DNA of 64,000 bases, from contig JAHBBC010000018.1 of assembly GCA_019915015.1 (NCBI GenBank), positions 558,001 to 622,000 on the forward strand. Direction: 5' to 3'. The translations under genes were made by a program, and so were the position numbers. The stretch's first letter is position 1; the number at the start of each line of letters is the position of its first letter. The DNA comes from Auriscalpium vulgare (lineage: Eukaryota; Basidiomycota; Agaricomycetes; Russulales; Auriscalpiaceae). The notes beneath the pieces were generated by a model. That model searched no databases. It was given only the letters and a program-made list of their open reading frames with translations, and had not been told where the DNA came from. Positions 10,493 through 22,900 of this stretch are shown in pieces.

Positions 10493-11527
10493 GGTGGGGG
10501 GAGCTGTCCGACCAGGGACGCGCGCTGCATCGCGCGGTCGCTGGTGTTGCACGCTATATGTAAACTGTGCAGATGAGCGCGAATAGCAAGGCACGATGCT
10601 GTGGATACGATCAGACGCCTCCAAGCTCGAACGCCATAGACTGACTTCCGCATCTAATAGCGATGCCTGAGCAGCCAGTCATAGGATGCCGTCTCCTCCG
10701 TATCGCCCGACTATCAGACATACTCCTGCCGTAGGCAAGGCCGTCGATCTCGGGAGAAGGAATCATAACGAACTTGTCAACTGAGGGCCATAAGCCATAG
10801 TGTAGGAGATATCAGAGACGGTCGTCACGGTCCTCGCCACAGCAAAATGTGGCGTGGGTTAGAGTGCCGGCCGCTGCCGTCGGACTCACCAGCGAGCGGC
10901 GCACAAAGGATTCAATCCTTCCGACACGTCGCCATCAACAGGAGCATTGAAGCAGGCAGTCTTCGGAAACCGGTGCGTTGGCATCTGTTTGAGATTTTCA
11001 GGCGACATGCTCTGATGAACGTGTCAGGCGCAGGGCCAGTGAAACGGTGCGCTAATGAGATCATAGATGGACGGACCATCAATGTCATGGACGTCCTATT
11101 TTCGAGATGGAAGGCACAGACTCGGACAAGCCCTGGGGCCAGTGCGTTTGGCGGCGTATGTTTGAGACTATGATTAGGCCCAAAGACACACAGCATGCTT
11201 TCTCTGTCAGCGCTAGATGTTAGGTGCGCGACTTGTTGCGGTTGAGGGACTACTAAATCGCTTTGCTCAGGTTCGACGAAATCCGCAAACCCTCCTCATG
11301 TTGCCATAGTACTGTGCCTCGCAAAGTGTTGACTACTGATGCGGATTCAGCTAAAGTGACACTCAGAGCGTTTCAAGTCCTCTGCAAATCTCGTCATTGT
11401 TCTGTCTGGGCATTTCTGACCATCGCCGAATATCTCCGGGTATAGCTTTCGGAGTGCATCGACGCCGTCTTTGATCTAGAGCGCACATCGCGCAGACTTC
11501 GATAGTGTGTCGCTAGGAGGCGAGTTC
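10493..11527. other. Intergenic region, no supported gene
   Basis: About 1 kb between the start of the minus-strand 7-TM gene and the promoter of the 11635 gene. Open frames here (e.g. 10847-11173) lack recognisable domains, splice support or a paralog. It likely holds the promoter of the 7-TM gene. Confidence 0.4.
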
Positions 11528-11534
11528 TATAAAT
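11528..11534 (+). promoter_or_regulatory. Candidate TATA box of the 11635 gene
   Basis: TATAAAT 107 nt before the ATG. The following 60 nt (Ile/Ser/Pro-like 'caatcagccc...gctgctttca' block) is similar to the sequence before the 13945 gene, so the promoter was duplicated with the gene. Confidence 0.45.
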
Positions 11535-11634
11535 TTGCTATGATGCTCTTTGCCGCTTCAATCAGCCCACTAGTGCTGCTTTCATTCGTTTCGCTCCCTT
11601 TCAATCCAAGGTCCTGGCTGACCTCACCGATACT

Positions 11635-12075
11635 ATGCGCGCTTCTACATTTATCCTCATTATTGCGGGCGCAACGGCCTCCTTCTCACATGCCGCACCC
11701 GTGCGTTCAAATGTCGAGTAAAGAAGTCACTTTTTGCCAATCCGCGTACTCAGCTCACAAAGTTGAACAGCGGTGTAGCAGTGCGCATGCCTGTCCATGC
11801 GTCTGCTGTTGGCGGTGGCATTGACAAAAGGTCCGTTCATCAGATTATGCGCAGTACGTCACTATTCCAACACTTTGACAAGATCGCTTCCTTCTGCGGT
11901 GCCCGAGGAACGCGTCGGCCTCTCTGCGGCCGGCCATCAGATTATGGGGAGACAGATAACCTATGGCCGGCGGGGTTTTGGGAGCATCTTCTCATTTCTT
12001 GTGCCGGAGTCCCTCAGTGGGACCGAAACGCCACTTCCAAATCTTGGTGTAGGCGGTGATGTGACACTACCTTGA
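11635..12075 (+). CDS. Small secreted precursor, one Lys-Arg site
   Basis: Exons 11635-11717, 11771-11830, 11883-12075 (introns 53 and 52 nt), 111 aa. The signal peptide M-R-A-S-T-F-I-L-I-I-A-G-A-T-A-S-F-S-H-A ends near A-A-P. Exon 2 (D-G-V-A-V-R...) ends at a D-K-R-S junction that the splice creates, so a kexin site lies exactly on the exon border. The rest is Gly/Ser rich (G-F-G-S-I-F-S-F-L) with no cysteines. Intron positions and phases match the gene at 13945, and the first exon is 83 nt in both. Unknown function; a processed secreted peptide is an inference from the signal peptide and dibasic site. Confidence 0.65.
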
Positions 12076-13822
12076 CGGTAAGCTGCAGCCTGCCGAGGTG
12101 TTTTACAGGGGCACTTGCGCGTCCAATCGATGTCCTTACCTCTTTACTTACCTACGTACCTTTCGAAAAGGACGGGAAACTGTGGTTTAGACGGTCTACC
12201 TCTGTTCGTTGCCCTGCGTTGTCGAGCTCTCAAATTAATGGCATGGGTTCGCTGGTCGTGGTTACTAGACGATCTACTACTAGACTCCCGTCACGCACGC
12301 TCTGAAAACATATTCCTGCGGTCCGGAGAATCTAATTTTTTGGTGTGCACGCCGCGCGCTACCTCTAATCATTCCGCGAATGAAGGAGGTCTGTCCGCGG
12401 TGCATCAGTGTCACAACGATATCAGACAATGCGTACGTAGTGCCCGGGACGCCACGATCGCGCCTCGTCGACCATGGTAACCTCCATGATCCTGAGCGCA
12501 GACGCGTTCAACTTCACAGTGCAACCCGCCGACGTCCTGAGACTCGCCACTCTAAACAGGCTAGCAAAAAGGCCGGACTCTCATCCGACGAAGATGTTGT
12601 TTCCGAAAGCAGGAGGTCGTGGCTCTGGCCTGGCCGGCGATGCGGAGCGATAATGGGGCCCACCTTGAACAGCGGGGTCTGCGCGCTGTAAGTTTCTTCC
12701 ACGACGCTGTGCTATGCCTGGCAAACGCGCAGCATGGTCAGGCCGTTGGGCCGTACGTGTGATACTATGAGGCGCGTCACTCAGCGTGTCGGCGGCGACT
12801 GCGGGGCGGGCGCACGCACCTGGTTCATCGCAGGCGGAGCACGCTCGAGCATCCTTGAGCCTGCGTGTTGCACTAATTCCACACGTCAACGCCTCTATGA
12901 AACCTTCAGAACAGTGGTCGAGCTTCTTGAGCGACGAGGCGAGCCGCGAGTTGGGTCGAGCCTCTGGTGCTTCGTCGGGATAGAGCTGATCGGAGCGGAT
13001 GCCCGCGCAAAGACAAGTCCAAAAAGCTAGCTTGAGATATTATTGTGACCAGGTAAACTTTAGGGTGTTGCAATGGGCGAGACCGGCCAGGTCGAGTCGA
13101 CATCGTGCATAGGTCCAGCGGCTGTGGTGGCGTAAAAATTCCGGCTATTGCCGACACTGCCAGCGGTGTGTGAGCGTCGGTCTATGTAACTTAGCTTTCG
13201 CCCATCATCAACTCTGCCAGTGAGCGTTTGAACTACAAGCCGAGTTCATGAAACCAGTGCTGCGTCTACTCGTGCAAGTGGCGTTTTCTGATGATCTTTG
13301 CAGTAGGCGCCAAGTCGGCGCACTGGCCAGGGCGATCGCTACAGGCTGCGCCACTGGGACACCAAATCAACGTGCAACAACTCTAAGCTCATTGTAAGCT
13401 GGACCGGACTCTGTTCCATTGCGTCTTCACCTCACCCAGATGACATGAGGTACTACATGACCTTGCAATCTCACGGCCGATCTTCCTGCCTGTCGCTTCA
13501 ATGGTTGTCATCACTGTCAGTAAGTAATATCCTCGAGCGTCTGGTCTATCTATAGCATTTCCTCCGGTCATCCTATCAGATCCAAGTCCGCTCTCATCAG
13601 TCTCTACTGACAATTTCCCGTCGATGCCATCTTGATCCTTGCAGCTTGCACGTAGGCCATTGGTTGGCTTGGTTGGCTGTGCTTTATTGACGCTGTCATC
13701 GCGGCTCTTTGGTGGCCATAATAGGCAATCTACTGCCCTCGCCTTGTTGTGTCTATCGTTATGACTCTGACGAACATCGGCCGGGATCTGTTCCGACGCT
13801 GCTTGCACAACTTCTCTCGCTG
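12076..13822. other. 1.7-kb spacer with weak coding potential
   Basis: Several open frames, none supported. A 59-codon frame from about 12475 and one at 12786-12983 look coding-like in composition but have no partner exon or family. The minus-strand frame 13389-13808 overlaps the promoter of the 13945 gene and has no recognisable domain. It may contain remains of another member of the precursor cluster. Confidence 0.35.
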
Positions 13823-13828
13823 TATAAG
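13823..13828 (+). promoter_or_regulatory. Candidate TATA box of the 13945 gene
   Basis: TATAAG 122 nt before the ATG, followed by a block similar to the one upstream of the 11635 gene. Confidence 0.42.
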
Positions 13829-13944
13829 TACCCCAGAAGCTCCTTTGCTGCGCTAATCAGCCCGGTGCTGCTTTCACGAGTCCTGTTCGCTTCACAAGTC
13901 CTGGTGGCCTCAGCTTTCCTTCACCTTCATATTGTCCCTATACA

Positions 13945-14457
13945 ATGCGCGCGTCTACAGTCGTGGTCTTCGTGGCGGGTGCAATGGCCTCCTGCGCGCA
14001 TGCCGCACCTCATACGTTAAATAGCGAGTAAGTCCAAGTCTTTGACTCTTGTCGTACACTAACTCAACTGCATAGCGGTGTGGCAGTGCGCGCGCCGGAC
14101 TACACGTACGCTGTTGGCGAGGATGTAGACAAAATTGACGAAAGGTCAGTCGAACTCGCGGTCATTTTGGAGCGACAATAACTGAGAATATCTTCACCAA
14201 GGTCACTGCACGCTATTAACCCTTCGAAACGTTCTGCCCGCGGCAGGCGGGACCTGACACTGAATGACTTCAAACGTCTCGTGCTCTTCGCCGGCGTCGG
14301 ATCACAACCAAACCCCAACTTCCCCGTTGTCATTGGACCAGAGTCAAATGCTGCTGCATCTGGTCCTGCTGTGCCTGCAACTACCATTGCTCCCGTTCCG
14401 ACTGCGGATCCGAATACCACCTCGGATGTCACGGATCCCACCGCGCGCGCGATGTAG
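13945..14457 (+). CDS. Small secreted precursor, several dibasic sites
   Basis: Exons 13945-14027, 14076-14144, 14202-14457 (introns 48 and 57 nt), 135 aa. It is a paralog of the 11635 gene: the signal peptide (M-R-A-S-T-V-V-V-F-V-A-G-A-M-A-S-C-A-H-A) and exon 2 (D-G-V-A-V-R-A-P) are similar, with the same intron phases. Basic cleavage candidates cluster after residue 55: P-S-K-R-S, A-R-G-R-R-D, D-F-K-R-L. The C-terminal half is Pro/Ala/Thr rich and probably O-glycosylated or spacer. No family recognised. The segments between the basic sites (S-A-R-G, D-L-T-L-N-D-F, L-V-L-F-A-G-V-G) are candidate mature peptides. Confidence 0.68.
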
Positions 14458-15598
14458 GGCGGCGCTTGCGACTCCAATATCTCTCTATTGTCACACTGGA
14501 GACCATTGCCGCTGGCAGCAACCGGAGTTGGTGCTGGTCATTTCATTTTCTTGTCGGAGAGAACTTTGGGCTCTGTGATCCGAACGCCTCTATTTTCCAC
14601 TCGCCCCTTGGATGCGAGGTTTTGTTTGCTACGGTGTTCATGCCAGGTCTTGCTCTCCGTAAGTATACTTACGTATCGTGCTCTCCATGTAATGCACAGT
14701 GTACTTTCATTCTCCTGCTCCACGCGTTTCAGAGTCGCACACCGGGCCCCGCGCTGATTGCTTCCAGGCAGGTCTTAAATAAAGCGCACGGATCACTCTG
14801 ATGAGATGATCCTCAGCCTGGTGCTCATTCCTACGCGCCCTTCACTGCTACCCCACGCACACTGTGCTTTGCTCTCGGAGAGCGTAGAAGGCGTAGGTGG
14901 CGTATAACAAACGCGCCGGGTCTGGCACATGTGGATAGAACGCGGGGTCTCTTATGGCTCCTTACACACATATGCGCGGACTCGGACACGCACCGATTCA
15001 TGCGGATCTAGCGGCACTTGCCTGTGTCTCGGCGTTCACAAACTCTTCGCACCCGCCAACGCTTATAGCGGCCACGGCTTTCGCCTGCCGCCTATCTATG
15101 TATAGGCTGTGCCCTTGTCCTACTATGTTCTGTCTTCTTCACCAACATATCCAAAACTGTGAGCGCTACCAAGAATTGTGCCTCATCCTTGCTCTCCCTC
15201 ACGCTGTACCATCGTATTGTGTCTTCGCTTCCATGCTCAGTAACTGCGTAGCAGAATGTCTGTAAGTACGTGCGTCGCTTTAGGACTTCGAGCAGCGGAG
15301 AGGTGGACCTAGCATGGAAATCGAGGACTCACCAGTTATTTTCGCCTTGTGATATCCCGTCCCATTGTTAATGTAAGAGAGTTTATGTGTCATCACCAAC
15401 CACTCGTCCCAGCACCATTCTGTCAGCAGCGAAAGCAAGGCATCGCATATCGCACTACCATCCCTATACCCCGTGCCTGTTGCTATCCACTTGTCAACTG
15501 TGTATCAGACCACGTTAGTGCTGGTCTCGCTATAGGAGCATCGGCGAGAAGAAGATGCGATGTAATAGGGAACGAAGCATGAGAGGAGAAAATAAGGA
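14458..15598. other. Intergenic region, no supported gene
   Basis: About 1.1 kb. Overlapping open frames at 14466-14801 and 14954-15265 have no domain, splice partner or paralog. Nothing further seen. Confidence 0.4.
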
Positions 15599-16291
15599 CT
15601 AACTTTTTAACTGCGCTGTGCGCGATCCCGACTCAGTGTTCATGTTGGTAATACTAGGTTCAATTGTTAATCGATTGTACCGGCAATATTCTCTGAGTGT
15701 TCGAACACTCTCAGGCTCCTTGAGATCGAGTGTCATGGACATTGGGCGTTTCGGCAATGAGGAGTACGGCGGACTCATTGAGAGGTCCGGCAATTTCCCC
15801 ACTTCGAATCGCCATTCCAGTGGACGCGGAGAAGGTGTCTGAGTGTACAAGGACAATGAGACAGATTTCCGCGCGGTGCCAGGCCAGCTCGACTGTGACG
15901 GAGACATTGTCAGGCCGCGATACGCTGAATGAGGTCTGGAGTAGGATTGCGTTAATCGATGGGACTCTGTGTGTTGCGAATCGTGCGATATAGGGATTGT
16001 CCCAGCCTGAGAGTGCGAAGAACTCGGGCCCTCCTGCCAGTGCAACCCGAGCCATGCGTTGCTCAAAGGAGACAGTAAGGGCTGTTCCGGCTGTATACTT
16101 GTGTACGTCGGAGATGTTGACAAGTGATACATTGGCATAGCACTAGAGGAAGTTCTTGAGCGCTTTGTCACAGAGGGTGTGCGGGGTTGACTCGGAGATG
16201 ATGGCAAGTCATACGCTGGCAGCGTAGCACTAGACGCTGTGGTCACTGAGGGTGTGCGGGCTTGAGATGTTGGCAAGTAGCGCATTGTCAC
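15599..16291 (-). CDS. Ser/Pro/Thr-rich protein segment, hypothetical
   Basis: Open minus-strand frame of 230 aa, strongly Ser/Pro/Thr/Tyr biased with repeated A-R-T-P-S-V-T units near its start (R-T-P-S-V-T-T, R-T-P-S-V-T-K). The repeat continues upstream at DNA level to about 16310, so the true exon probably starts earlier. Composition resembles the cytoplasmic tails of the 7-TM family here, and it may be the 3' exon of a membrane-protein gene whose 5' exons I could not assemble between 16.3 and 17.2 kb. A minus-strand hydrophobic stretch (M-A-G-A-A-V-V-V-V-A-L) near 16950-16990 could belong to it. Function unknown. Confidence 0.4.
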   Translation of the reverse strand: MTMRYLPTSQARTPSVTTASSATLPAYDLPSSPSQPRTPSVTKRSRTSSSAMPMYHLSTSPTYTSIQPEQPLLSPLSNAWLGLHWQEGPSSSHSQAGTIPISHDSQHTESHRLTQSYSRPHSAYRGLTMSPSQSSWPGTARKSVSLSLYTQTPSPRPLEWRFEVGKLPDLSMSPPYSSLPKRPMSMTLDLKEPESVRTLREYCRYNRLTIEPSITNMNTESGSRTAQLKS

Positions 16292-16319
16292 TGAGGATGT
16301 GCGGGCCCCGGGGTGGAGT

Positions 16320-17446
16320 GTGAATCAACATCTTCCTTGACATTATATACAGCTTCTGCCTAGTAAGCGACGTCAGAGACGTGCCCCCGAGCGTCAGTCA
16401 GCAAGACGTTCCGCTTACCATTCAACGGCAAGGCCACATATACAGGTCCTTGTACAGACGGCATGTGCGGCTTTACACACCACGTAGCGGTCAAATTAGT
16501 ACTCGGAAGAGGTGCTGATGATTCGTGGGCCGCCGCTGGCAGCGCGCCACAGCCGCTCGAGGGGTCGACATACTCATTAAATCTGGATCTCTAGCTAAAG
16601 AGGACCTGGAGGAAGACCTAGGAGCTGGGTGTGCTGTGACGAAGGTGTGCGTTTGGTGCAGCTGCCGCGCGCTCCGAACGTAGCCTCAGTGTCGTTGATG
16701 ACACGGCTGAGACGTTTCACGTAGTCACCACGTCACCACCCCGTTGCCCGTGCATCACAGTTCATCATTCATCGTTCAGCATGGGAGCTCTTTGCTGAGT
16801 TAAATGATGAGGGCAAGGAGGTTGCAGTGTTCGATGGGGTTACTAAGGTGTCTGCAATGGAAACCTCTCTCAGGCTGGGACCGTTCGGGGCGATAGGGCG
16901 GTTATCTGATAAGATGTTATCACTGTCGTATTTTCACGATTATCCCTGCGCCACCATCGACAGCGCAACGACAACGACCGCTGCACCAGCCATCTTTGTC
17001 CGTTGTCGTGGCTGTGGGAGAGCAGCAGGATGGAAAGCGATATGATTGGGCTGTCCTTCGCGGTAAGCATCGCTGTACTGAGCCTTGTCGTGAAGCTTGA
17101 CGATTCTCGCACTCATCGCAGATGTAGATGTATATTGTTCTGTAGCATCCATCATCCCTCTAGGACTGGAGTACCCTGCTGGAAATTATCACTGCATTGA
17201 CACGCTCTCAGCATGTTGATCTCGGCGGTCCGGTCAATCAGATCCAATCTGTGCCCTTCTTCCAGTTCCACACGTTGGTATGGCCTCTGTCGGTATTGCC
17301 TCTTGTTGATGATGTGTCGGTCGCTGGCTATCGTTGCCACACGTACTCAAGTCTCGCACCGTCGCACGGGGAGTTTCACTCATAAGTCTGGCGGGTGGGG
17401 ACTGAGGCGGTATTGGCGGCCGGTTCGTCATATCTCTTGTCCATTG
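16320..17446. other. Gap with unassembled coding hints
   Basis: Only the hydrophobic minus-strand stretch near 16.95 kb stands out. The right end is the 5' flank of the 17447 gene. No complete gene could be built. Confidence 0.35.
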
Positions 17447-18878
17447 ATGGGTGTTAGCATCTTCATTTTGACTCTCTTCTTAGAGACTTGTATGTATGGT
17501 GAGCGCCATCGCAGCTTTCGTGCACCACACAGGCTCCTTGTTGACTCGCAATGCAGGAGCCTATATGACACTGGTCTCTTTCACGCTCTATGTCCTATGG
17601 TATGACTCAGATGGCCTTACTAGCAGTAGCTTCGGTGACGGTCTCACGCGGCCTTTTCCATGTGTCCAGGAATAGGCCAAGAAACAAGTCGAGAGTCGGA
17701 CTCCTCGTGGTGACAACTATCATGTTCACAGTGGCGACTGGCCACGTTGCGCTTATGGTCGCAACGGAGAAGCCGGACATTATCGTCAAGGAGGATGGTT
17801 TGTCGAGTTTCCAAACTGTCCAACTCTTGAGGACTTGCATTCCCGGCATCAACGTAAGGCAGATCTGCTTGCACTCGTAAAACGATTTTCATCGGTGCTC
17901 AACTCTCAACATGTGCAGTTTATTCTAGGGGACGGGATTGTCGCATGGCGGGCCTGGGTCATCTGGGGAAATTCCCGCCTCGTCCTTGCGCTTCCTGTGA
18001 TTTTGATCATAGCCATGTGCGATACCGTCATCGCGGAGTTCGTCCTCACCGCGATGTACGCGCGCGCGAACGTTCAGGAACTAGGCGCGATAGTCATCTT
18101 GCTGCACATCGTGACGATCATCCTGTCACTGGGCACGAACATCCTGATGACCTGTGCCATAGGTTATCGAGCATGGTGAGCACATACTGGCTCTAGTCTA
18201 CTGCTCGATACTGACTCCTTCCTTTCGTTTTGTTTCATTCAGGACGTACTCGCGAGACGCGGCCATGATCCCCATGCGCGTGTGTAAGGACCGTGTTTTG
18301 TGTGCCCTCGTTTTTCTGGTGGAGTCAGGAGCCCTCTATTGCGTTAAAGGTGTAAGTCTGCCCGTTCTTCGTCAAAGACGAGTCCTGACGATCAGCAGTC
18401 CGTCTACATCGTCCTTATCTTCACCGCGAGGTCCAGTTCGGCGGGAACAGATATCTTCCTCTTAGTCGAGGCATCCGTGGCACAATTTACTGTGCGTAGC
18501 ACGACCCAATACATCATGACAACGACCTTCTAACGAGCGTTCTCTCAGGGCATCTATCCTACTCTCATCATCGTGATCTGCGCGCTCCAGCGCTCGTACT
18601 GCGACGCCGTAGCAACTTCGAGGCTCAGCGCAATTCCGTCGATCGACTCCCCCTTCTTCTATGCTCCCCGTCCGCCGTCGGAGTGCCAGCCTCAAGCCCC
18701 GTGCTCCCCGGCCCGAAAGGACGCACCAGAGCTGCGTGGGGCATGCTCGCCATATTTCTTGCCAGCTCTGCGCTTGCACAGTATGATGGGCGAAACGGTA
18801 TTGTCGCAGGACGAGTCTGACAGAGAGCTGGATTCGGAGATTTGGATAGACGTGAGTCAGTGGTTCGCCGAAGACTGA
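17447..18878 (+). CDS. Seven-TM basidiomycete membrane protein, paralog of 9.0-10.5 kb gene
   Basis: Exons 17447-17498, 17557-17599, 17670-17853, 17919-18175, 18243-18351, 18399-18491, 18549-18878; 355 aa, phases consistent. Order and sequence follow the minus-strand paralog: M-G-V-S-I-F-I-L-T-L-F-L-E-T-C-M-Y-G, A-Y-M-T-L-V-S-F-T-L-Y-V-L-W, G-D-G-I-V-A-W-R-A-W-V-I-W-G-N-S, a T-N-I-L-M-T-C-A helix ending Y-R-A-W, L-V-E-S-G-A-L-Y, and G-I-Y-P-T-L-I-I-V-I-C-A-L-Q-R-S. Exons 2, 4 and 5 (43, 257, 109 nt) are identical in length to the paralog. The C-terminal tail is Pro/Ser rich and acidic at the end. Integral plasma-membrane or endomembrane protein, unknown role. Confidence 0.82.
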
Positions 18879-19946
18879 CGGCTCGATATATCAGACAGTG
18901 AGAGTCCTTCGGGAGATTAGAAACCTCCCTACTTCAATTACTCGCCTTGTGCTCTCTTTCTGTCATCGGCCAGCATTCGGACGGGTTGTCGAGTACAGCG
19001 TACAGTATACTGTACGTATCCATACGGAGCCAGACTACTTGTAAAACAAATACATCCTTACATACGTGCAATCTAATCTCCGGCCCTCGAGGCCAGCCGT
19101 TGACGTCAGTAGAGACGGGCTTCTCGAGTTCATCTCACCTTCGTCCACCGCATGCGCTTACACGCTGCTCCTCCTTTCTGCGCGGTTTGTGGTATGATTA
19201 TCTTCATATGAGAGTCAAAGCGATGAGCAAGAACGCACCCCAATACTAGGACGCGTCGCGCCTCCGCAGAATCGATCAGCCTGGTGCGTTCCCCCGAGGT
19301 CCGAACTGGCACGCTTACCGATCTGGGATGCTGTATGGTAGATTTATGTTATGCAGGACTACATGCCCCCATTTTCTAGCCACTTTGCTGCGATTTTGAG
19401 GACGACTATAAACAGGTGGGTGAGTCGGCAATGCAGACTAAAATTTCAGACACCTCGTCCAGGTCCGAGTCCTTTGTCCTAAGCGAGCATTTTCTTACCT
19501 CTGGCCACAAACTCAACGCCTCAACATCTCATGTGCACATGGCCCGATTTATCGTCGTGCATCATTCGAATGAACCTGACAAGTCGCATGGACCCAGGAG
19601 AGTCATGGAGAGTAAAGCCGACAAACGCCGAAAGCTCAGGCTGCACCGGCACGTGATGCGTGTTCTTGGGCGCGCGCCGCTGCTCGCAAGGCAGCTTCGC
19701 TTTCCACCACCCATCGGACCACCACCACCTCCTCTTCCATACCATTAGGTACGCATCAGCCTGCCTTATATTTGCCTCAGTCTCCTCACCGCCCGTGTCT
19801 TTGCTCGTCCCAGCCTGCAGCGAAGCCAGCGACAGCAAGCCGCACCGCGCACTCGCTCATCGTCCGTCATCACCTGTGGCCGTCGCCCAATTCAACATGC
19901 AAATTGTGATCCCGCAATCCCTCTGCATGCCTTGATCTCGCACGCC
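18879..19946. other. Intergenic region before Rif1-like gene
   Basis: About 1.07 kb. No coding exon supported; the short open frames lack splice partners. It is expected to contain the terminator of the 7-TM gene and the promoter of the Rif1-like gene. Confidence 0.45.
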
Positions 19947-22900
19947 ATGGATATGTCGCCATCTCCCTCGCCCGACCCCCTGACCCGCGACGACTATCTC
20001 CTCAGTCCTCTCCAGACGCTCCTCGCCTCACTCAACTCCGTGTCAATAGACCTGCATCACCTCTCAGATGCCTATCATACTCTCACACAGCGCGTCAGGT
20101 TCGTCTCCGATGCGCTCGCCGCACCGCTACCGCCCCCAGCCCTTGCACCGCTCGTAAACCACGCCTCGCAACTCGCAGCCGTACTGCGCCGTGACGTGCG
20201 GCGCGCAATGTGCCCTATGTATGGAACAGACGAAGACGACATGAAGCATACGATCGACTCAATCACGCTATCTCACCATGCACTGTATTTTCTAGCAGAT
20301 GTCTTCAGGCTCGCAAATATGTATTCTGTCTGCCCGCGTGAGTGGCGACCCTCAGCTCTATCTGACCGCGTCGTGCTCACATCCTCGGCAGAGCATGAAC
20401 TTGATACCCTCCTGGGGGAACTGTTCACCATCCTCACCCACGAACACCCACCTTTATACAACTATCGCAAGACCACGGCCCTGGCTATATGCGCGCTCTC
20501 TGTACAGCTTCCCGACAGCGTCGTCAAGCCGCGTTTCAACGACTTTTCTCGTATAGTCAGCATCCTTCTACGAGACCAGGACCATCGACCTCTCTACTCT
20601 ATCATTGCTTCGGATGCCCTAATTGTGCGAGGTTCTCTTTACCAACGCGAATATATGCTAACATGTCCTTCGGAAGTGCTCTGTTAATCTTCTCAGGCGA
20701 CACGAGCAGCTCGCTCTTCCCATGCTCAACGATCTCCTCCCCACTGTTTATGTCAACCTTACGTCGTCCTCCGCCTCATTGCGCGCTCACGCCGCAATCA
20801 CGCTCGGCGCCTTCACCCTTTCCGTCTCATCACACGCAGACAGTCGGCTCTCCAAATCCGCGCGTGCGCATACAAAGGCCTTTCTCACTACACAGATGGC
20901 CGAAATTCGGGATCTAATGACCGCCGCGCTCGTAGCACAGGATACATGCGCGCCCGGGGCCGGCCTCACTTGGGCACTCAGCCTCGTTGCCTGCCTGCCC
21001 GTCATCCTCGGAGCCGATTTCTTCTCTCTCCCAAACGTGCTGCGCTTCACCGTCCGATGTATGGTTAGCGGAATGGAGCGGCGTAAAGAGCTCGCGCTGA
21101 CCGTCTGGACCACATTCGTATGGGCGTTCGCGCAGCTGCGCGACCAGCACGCGGCAGCGCCGCACACGGAGAAGCTTGCCCAGGCCCTCAAGATGGTGGC
21201 GCAGGAGCGGCACGGGGCCGTCGGTTTCGCGGTAATTGGTACCCTGCTCGAGTATGAGGACGGGTGGGATGACATGGCAGAGTGGGGCGTCGCACGCGCT
21301 GTCGAGGTGGTCCGCGGCATGGTCGATCACAGGGACCGTCGCGTGCGCGCGAAGGGCCGCGCCGTCCTCGCTTCGCTCGTTTCTGACATCGGTTCGCCCG
21401 TCTCGCGCTCATCCATAGCTGCGAAACGGCCGTCTTGGAGAAGGAGTGCTTTGTTGGCGCAAGAGTTATTCAACGGCTCTTTGGCGAGGGTGGACCGGAC
21501 ACAACTGTCAACATTCGTGCGGTCCATGCGAACGGTTACCGCAAATGACTTACGCCCGCTGTCCGAGGCCGAGATAACGAAGAACTGGGATGACTTGCGG
21601 GAGTGTTGGGTGCTGAGCGTCAGATGGTATTTAAAGGGAGATACATTGGACATCTCGGTGAGCAATGCATCTTATTTGCTTTGCATAATCATTGATTGTA
21701 TTATAGGACCACCTTTCACCCGCATGGCAATCACTACTACTCGTCCAGTCTCAACTCACACAAGCGCAAGGTCATCTCACCGCGCCCCCACAATTTGCCT
21801 CCGATGTGGCCGGCATCCTCATACAATTCCTCCCGGACCCTGCGTCTTTCTCCTCGGAGACCCCGTTCACGCCCGCGGACCAGGTAAAGGTCCTCGACTT
21901 ACTCGCTCGTTTCTGGGCAGTCGTGCGCAATGTCTTCGTCCAGCCTTGGCTCGCGTGCGCAGCACCGTTACTCCTCGCGGCCGTACTTAAGCGCAACTTT
22001 TCTCTCGGAGACGCGTCGGTGTTGGAGGGTTGGAGCAAGCTGTGCGCCGGCCTTTTTGCCGCGAGCTTGGCGGACACGTTGAAAGTTTCGCTGGCGACGC
22101 GAGGAGAAGATGAGCGCGCGGCGGAGATGACGAGACATCTGTGGGGCGTCGTTGCGCTGTATTGGGAGGAAACGGGTGAGCGCGCCACCTGGCGCGATGC
22201 GGTCCAGCTCCTCGCTGTACCTATTGGGTAAGTTGTCCTGTGATCACACATGCGATTGTGCCTAAACTCCCCTCATTTCGGTAGGTCGTGGTTATTTTCC
22301 GAACAGGAAATCGATATGTGGGGTGCCATCCTCGAGTGGGCAGTGGCATCGGTTCCTGGAGAGTCGGCCGCAGTCATCGAGGCCCTCGTCGAACGACTCC
22401 TCGATAAGAAACCCGAGTACGTTTGCCTTTCGAAAGTTCATTCTGATCGCTCACCTGCCCTGCGTTATCTAGGTTTACTTTTTTGAGCGCCATGCCGCTG
22501 ACGCTCACCCTACTAAGCCATCTCAAGTTGGAATCGGCTAAATCATTTCCGGCGAAAACACTGTCAATGCTTAACGACATGTTTCTAGCGACCTACCAGT
22601 CGGCTGTTGCTTCAGAGTACGCCCCGCGTGTTTCGGAGTTTCTGACAGTCTGCCATTCCTTCTTGCTCTCCACTGTGCCTGAGCTGGTCGAGAAGACCCT
22701 GGTTGCGTTGGGGCCTGGTTTCTCTTATTGGATTGAGGACAGCAAACATGTCCTCTCAGATGAAGAGTTCAATGCTACGGTACGTTCTCTGGCGTGCGCT
22801 TTTTTACTTGTCATTCACAACGCTTTAGATTGTGCCGCTATACCAAACTATCCTGCAATGCCTCGAATCTCTCCCTGCATCCCTCGCAACAATTTGTACC

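Noticed and set aside
13389..13808. 139-codon minus-strand frame
   Set aside because: Overlaps the promoter of the 13945 gene, has no domain, paralog or introns.
11635..14457. Small secreted genes as mating pheromone precursors
   Set aside because: They have a signal peptide and no C-terminal CaaX farnesylation motif, unlike basidiomycete pheromones.
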